Shown one piece after another: positions 51,232 through 53,842 of a stretch of 53,842 bases of DNA (positions are counted from its first letter, which is position 1; each line of letters starts with the position of its first letter). A program made the position numbers and the translations under genes. The stretch covers positions 1 to 53,842 of the forward strand of contig UQFC01000003.1 in the NCBI GenBank assembly GCA_900540335.1, written 5' to 3'. The DNA is from an uncultured Clostridium sp. Its GTDB lineage: Bacteria > Bacillota > Clostridia > Lachnospirales > Lachnospiraceae. The notes under the pieces were generated by a model, which did no database searches, was not told the DNA's origin, and saw only the letters and a program-made list of their open reading frames with translations.

Positions 51232-52659
51232 TTATTTTGAAAAATACAAATCAAACAGGGCTCTTGCAATCGGCGCAGCCTCCCGTCCTCCGGAACCGCC
51301 CTCTTCTACAAGAACCGTCACTACCAGCTTCGGATCCTCTGCCGGAGCAAAGCCCGTAAACCAGGCATGACTTTCTTTTCCTTTTTCAAACTCCGCAGAG
51401 CCGGTTTTTCCTGCCGCTGCGTAGGCATCCGTGCGGACGGCAGATCCGGTTCCCGCTGTTACCACCTGACGCATCAGCCCTGACAAAGCCTCTGCCTCTG
51501 ATGCACTCATCAGTTCTCCGTAGGTAACAGGAAGAAATTTTTTCACCTCTTCCCCCTCTGCTGTCTCCACCCGGTCAATCAGATAAGGCTTCATCAGCAC
51601 TCCTCCGTTGGCAATGGCCGCTGTGAGAAGGGCATTGTGAAGCGGGGTCATCTGGGTATTGCCCTGACCGATGGCAGTCTGAAGCCGTTCCCAGTCTCCT
51701 GCTCCGGTTCCCATGGCATAGGAGCTTTTGCTGTAGGCAATGGATACCGGCAGCGGCCCGTTAAACAAAAGATGCTCTGCCAGATTCTGCATCTGTTCCA
51801 GATTGATCTCCAGACCAAGACTGGCAAAGGCTCCGTTGCAGGAATTGGCAAATGCCTGCGTCAGATTCTGATGGCCGTGGGCATTCCCATGATAACAGGA
51901 AATGGTGTAATCCCCATGCTCATAGGAACCGTCGCAGTCAAAGGAAAACTCCTGCCAGGTATCCGGATGCTCCCTCATGTATTCCAGAGCCGTCACAATT
52001 TTAAAGGTAGAACCCGGGGGATATACACCCTGAGATGCCCGGTTCAGCAGCTGGGCCTGGGTATTGTCACCGGAAATCAGAGCTTCCCATTCCTGCCCCA
52101 AAGTGTTGGGATCAAATCCCGGTCTGGAAACCATGGCGAGAATCTTTCCGGTATCCGGCTCCAGAGCCACAACAGCTCCTTTCCTGTCTCCGAGAGCTGC
52201 CTGTGCTGCCTGCTGCAGATCCACGTCCAGGGTTGTAATTACATTATCTCCCGGATTTTTCCGATCCGCCAGCTGATTCATCGTCTGCTCTGCCAGATTC
52301 ATGTGGGAGGACAGAAGATAAAAATTAGCCAGAGCCTCCAGTCCTGCCTTGCCATGATCCGAATATCCCACTGCGTGGGCAAACAAATCCTGGTAGGGAT
52401 AGGTTCTCACCTCCGAACCGTCCTCCTGCACAGTCGTTTCCGCCAGTACCCTTCCGTCATTGCTTACAATCTTTCCCCGGATAATCCGATCCGAAAAACT
52501 GTCCAGACGGGCATTGTAGGAATTATTAATCACCGTTTCGCTCTGCACCTGCAGAAAATAACCAAAGTATCCCATCAGGCACACAAACATTCCCACCACC
52601 ACATAGGTAATTATCAGAATGTGTTTATTCTCCCCGGGATTCGGTGTCTGTTTATTCAT
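51232..52659 (-). CDS. Class B penicillin-binding protein (transpeptidase)
   Basis: ATG 52659 is set by GAGGAGG five bases upstream; it overlaps the end of the FtsW-like gene by eight bases. 475 residues: one N-terminal helix (about 13-34), a short dimerisation domain, then the transpeptidase with 'YPPGSTFKIVTAL' (SxxK Ser), 'FANSCNGAFASLG' (SxN) and 'AAGKTGSAEF' (KTG). It crosslinks peptidoglycan outside the membrane, working with the SEDS protein encoded upstream. Shorter than usual FtsI/PBP2 because the pedestal is small, as in PbpA of actinobacteria and Clostridia. Confidence 0.92.
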   Translation of the reverse strand: MNKQTPNPGENKHILIITYVVVGMFVCLMGYFGYFLQVQSETVINNSYNARLDSFSDRIIRGKIVSNDGRVLAETTVQEDGSEVRTYPYQDLFAHAVGYSDHGKAGLEALANFYLLSSHMNLAEQTMNQLADRKNPGDNVITTLDVDLQQAAQAALGDRKGAVVALEPDTGKILAMVSRPGFDPNTLGQEWEALISGDNTQAQLLNRASQGVYPPGSTFKIVTALEYMREHPDTWQEFSFDCDGSYEHGDYTISCYHGNAHGHQNLTQAFANSCNGAFASLGLEINLEQMQNLAEHLLFNGPLPVSIAYSKSSYAMGTGAGDWERLQTAIGQGNTQMTPLHNALLTAAIANGGVLMKPYLIDRVETAEGEEVKKFLPVTYGELMSASEAEALSGLMRQVVTAGTGSAVRTDAYAAAGKTGSAEFEKGKESHAWFTGFAPAEDPKLVVTVLVEEGGSGGREAAPIARALFDLYFSK

Positions 52660-53842
52660 AGTCCTCCTCATCATTCTTTTTCAGAATGTACAGTCCCTGA
52701 AGCACTCCAAACACCATAAAGGTGCTGAGAATCGAACTTCCTCCGTAGCTGACAAAGGGCAGAGTCACTCCTGTAGAGGGAATGAACTTTGTCACGCCTC
52801 CCACAGTCAGGAACACCTGGATTCCGTAAACCATTCCCAGGCCAAAGGCAATCAGTTTATAAAACAGAGCCTGCATTCTTCCTGCAATCATCATAAACTG
52901 CAGAAAACAGCCCAGACAGATCAGCAGGATACAGATGGCAAAAATACCGCCCAGCTCCTCTGACACAGCCGCGAATACGAAATCCTTTTCCACAACGGGA
53001 ATTTTGTAGGGCATCCCCTGATAAAGCCCCATTCCAAACCAGCCTCCTGTTCCTATGGCAAACAGAGACTGCGTAATCTGATAGCCCCTGTTGTCAATAT
53101 CTGCCCAGGGATCCATCCAGGCTGCCACCCGGGTTCTCACATGAGCAAACAGATAGTAGGCCAGCACAGATGCTCCGCAGCCGAAGCCAAGCCCGGCTCC
53201 CAGATAAAGCCATCTGCCCGTTGCCACAAACAGCATGGTCAGGTAGGTCAGGAAGAAAATCAGAGCGCTTCCCAAATCCTTTGACAGAACCAGGATCAGC
53301 ACATGGCCGGCTGCCACCGCCGTCACTGCAGCCACAGTCTTAAAATCCACAGATCGGTAAAACATGGCGGCTGCAAAAAAAACAAAGGTTATTTTTATAA
53401 ATTCCGACGGCTGAAAAGAAATACCGGCAACGGTAATAGACAGCTGGGCTCCAAAGCTGTTATTTCCCACAATCCACACCAGAGCCAGAACTGCCAGACC
53501 GCCGATTCCGTAAATCCAGGGAATCTCCGCCAGCTGCCAGGCCCGATCCAGCACAAACGGAATGATCCAGGTAATCAGAGCCGCGGCTGCCACAATCACA
53601 AACTGTCTGACCGCCTTATCAAAGGAAAGCCTGGTCAGAATCATAAGCCCGATCATCAGAAGAACACACATATTGTTCATCAGAATTCTGGACAGGTTGC
53701 GGTAAAAATACCGGGAAAGCCCCATGTAGGCAGTAAAAAACACTGCCTGAGCCAGATAAAACAGTACGACCCGCTCATCCTCAGACTTCAGATACAAAAC
53801 GGAATACGACAGCAGATGCAGCAGAAACATCACTGCATTCTG
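52652..53842 (-). CDS. FtsW/RodA/SpoVE-family glycosyltransferase (5' end outside window)
   Basis: At least 396 residues, the frame running beyond the window edge. About ten hydrophobic segments and SEDS motifs: 'FQPSEFIKITFVFFAAAMFY', 'LILVLSKDLGSALIFFLTYL', 'GYQITQSLFAIGTGGWFGMG' and 'STGVTLPFVSYGGSSILSTF'. SEDS proteins polymerise lipid II with a partner class B PBP, here the next gene. Since the partner is PbpA-like, the pair may serve general growth or sporulation rather than division; context does not decide. Confidence 0.92.
   Translation of the reverse strand, partial: QNAVMFLLHLLSYSVLYLKSEDERVVLFYLAQAVFFTAYMGLSRYFYRNLSRILMNNMCVLLMIGLMILTRLSFDKAVRQFVIVAAAALITWIIPFVLDRAWQLAEIPWIYGIGGLAVLALVWIVGNNSFGAQLSITVAGISFQPSEFIKITFVFFAAAMFYRSVDFKTVAAVTAVAAGHVLILVLSKDLGSALIFFLTYLTMLFVATGRWLYLGAGLGFGCGASVLAYYLFAHVRTRVAAWMDPWADIDNRGYQITQSLFAIGTGGWFGMGLYQGMPYKIPVVEKDFVFAAVSEELGGIFAICILLICLGCFLQFMMIAGRMQALFYKLIAFGLGMVYGIQVFLTVGGVTKFIPSTGVTLPFVSYGGSSILSTFMVFGVLQGLYILKKNDEEDYE

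Overview
The window comes from a low-to-medium GC Gram-positive anaerobe, most likely a Lachnospiraceae-type member of the Clostridia. Gene content (type III glutamine synthetase, DapL-type lysine pathway, anaerobic NrdG, Csp-like S8 protease, FMN-binding exported protein), AGGAGG-type ribosome sites and TTGACA/TATAAT promoters all point that way. This is inference; no marker rRNA is present.

Layout. (1) 1-3105 is the right end of a phage- or satellite-like integrated element: a primase-polymerase (cut by the window edge), two small HTH genes, a divergent repressor, a tyrosine integrase, and an attachment site made of the 3' end of a tRNA/tmRNA gene. (2) 3106-3936 holds small remnant genes and a terminator. 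(3) 3937-13942, all on the minus strand, is a nitrogen block: type III glutamine synthetase behind a strong promoter and two leader hairpins, followed by three glutamine-using enzymes (asparagine synthetase, CTP synthase, PurF), a DapL-type aminotransferase and a Lon-like ATPase without protease domain. (4) 13986-31155 is ordinary chromosome: SpoU methyltransferase, lipase, AraC regulator with M28 peptidase, GNAT, GT51 transglycosylase, TauE-like transporter, an FMN-binding repeat protein, NrdG, an XRE/membrane-protein pair, a heterodimeric ABC exporter, YihY, a double-Nudix protein and a MATE pump. (5) 31242-43439 is a Csp-like subtilisin gene split in two by a 10.48-kb serine-recombinase element (about 32182-42662). 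(6) 43481-53842 holds an M32 carboxypeptidase, a COG3044 ATPase, a Nudix hydrolase, a three-subunit molybdenum hydroxylase of the xanthine dehydrogenase family, a class B PBP and an FtsW/RodA protein cut by the window end.

The most interesting region is the 10.48-kb insertion. Both ends can be read to the base: a 5-bp shared core TCATG lies at each junction, and 17-bp inner repeats differing at one base form inverted ends. Removing the element rejoins the protease exactly in frame (…GSHE|GNS…), with the catalytic Asp and His on one side and the Ser on the other. The element encodes two overlapping large serine recombinases, a TnpW-like small protein, a truncated STAND ATPase, a sugar-alcohol operon (dehydrogenase, VOC protein, GPH symporter, fructokinase) under a ROK repressor with a 14-bp motif at both promoters, and a ribbon-helix-helix protein next to the far end. 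It could act as a reversible gene-interruption switch that also brings a catabolic pathway; this is a hypothesis.

A second signal worth testing is the glutamine synthetase leader, where four complementary arms can form two alternative structures a few bases after the predicted transcription start. Assignments rest on motif reading and memory of families; no database search was run.
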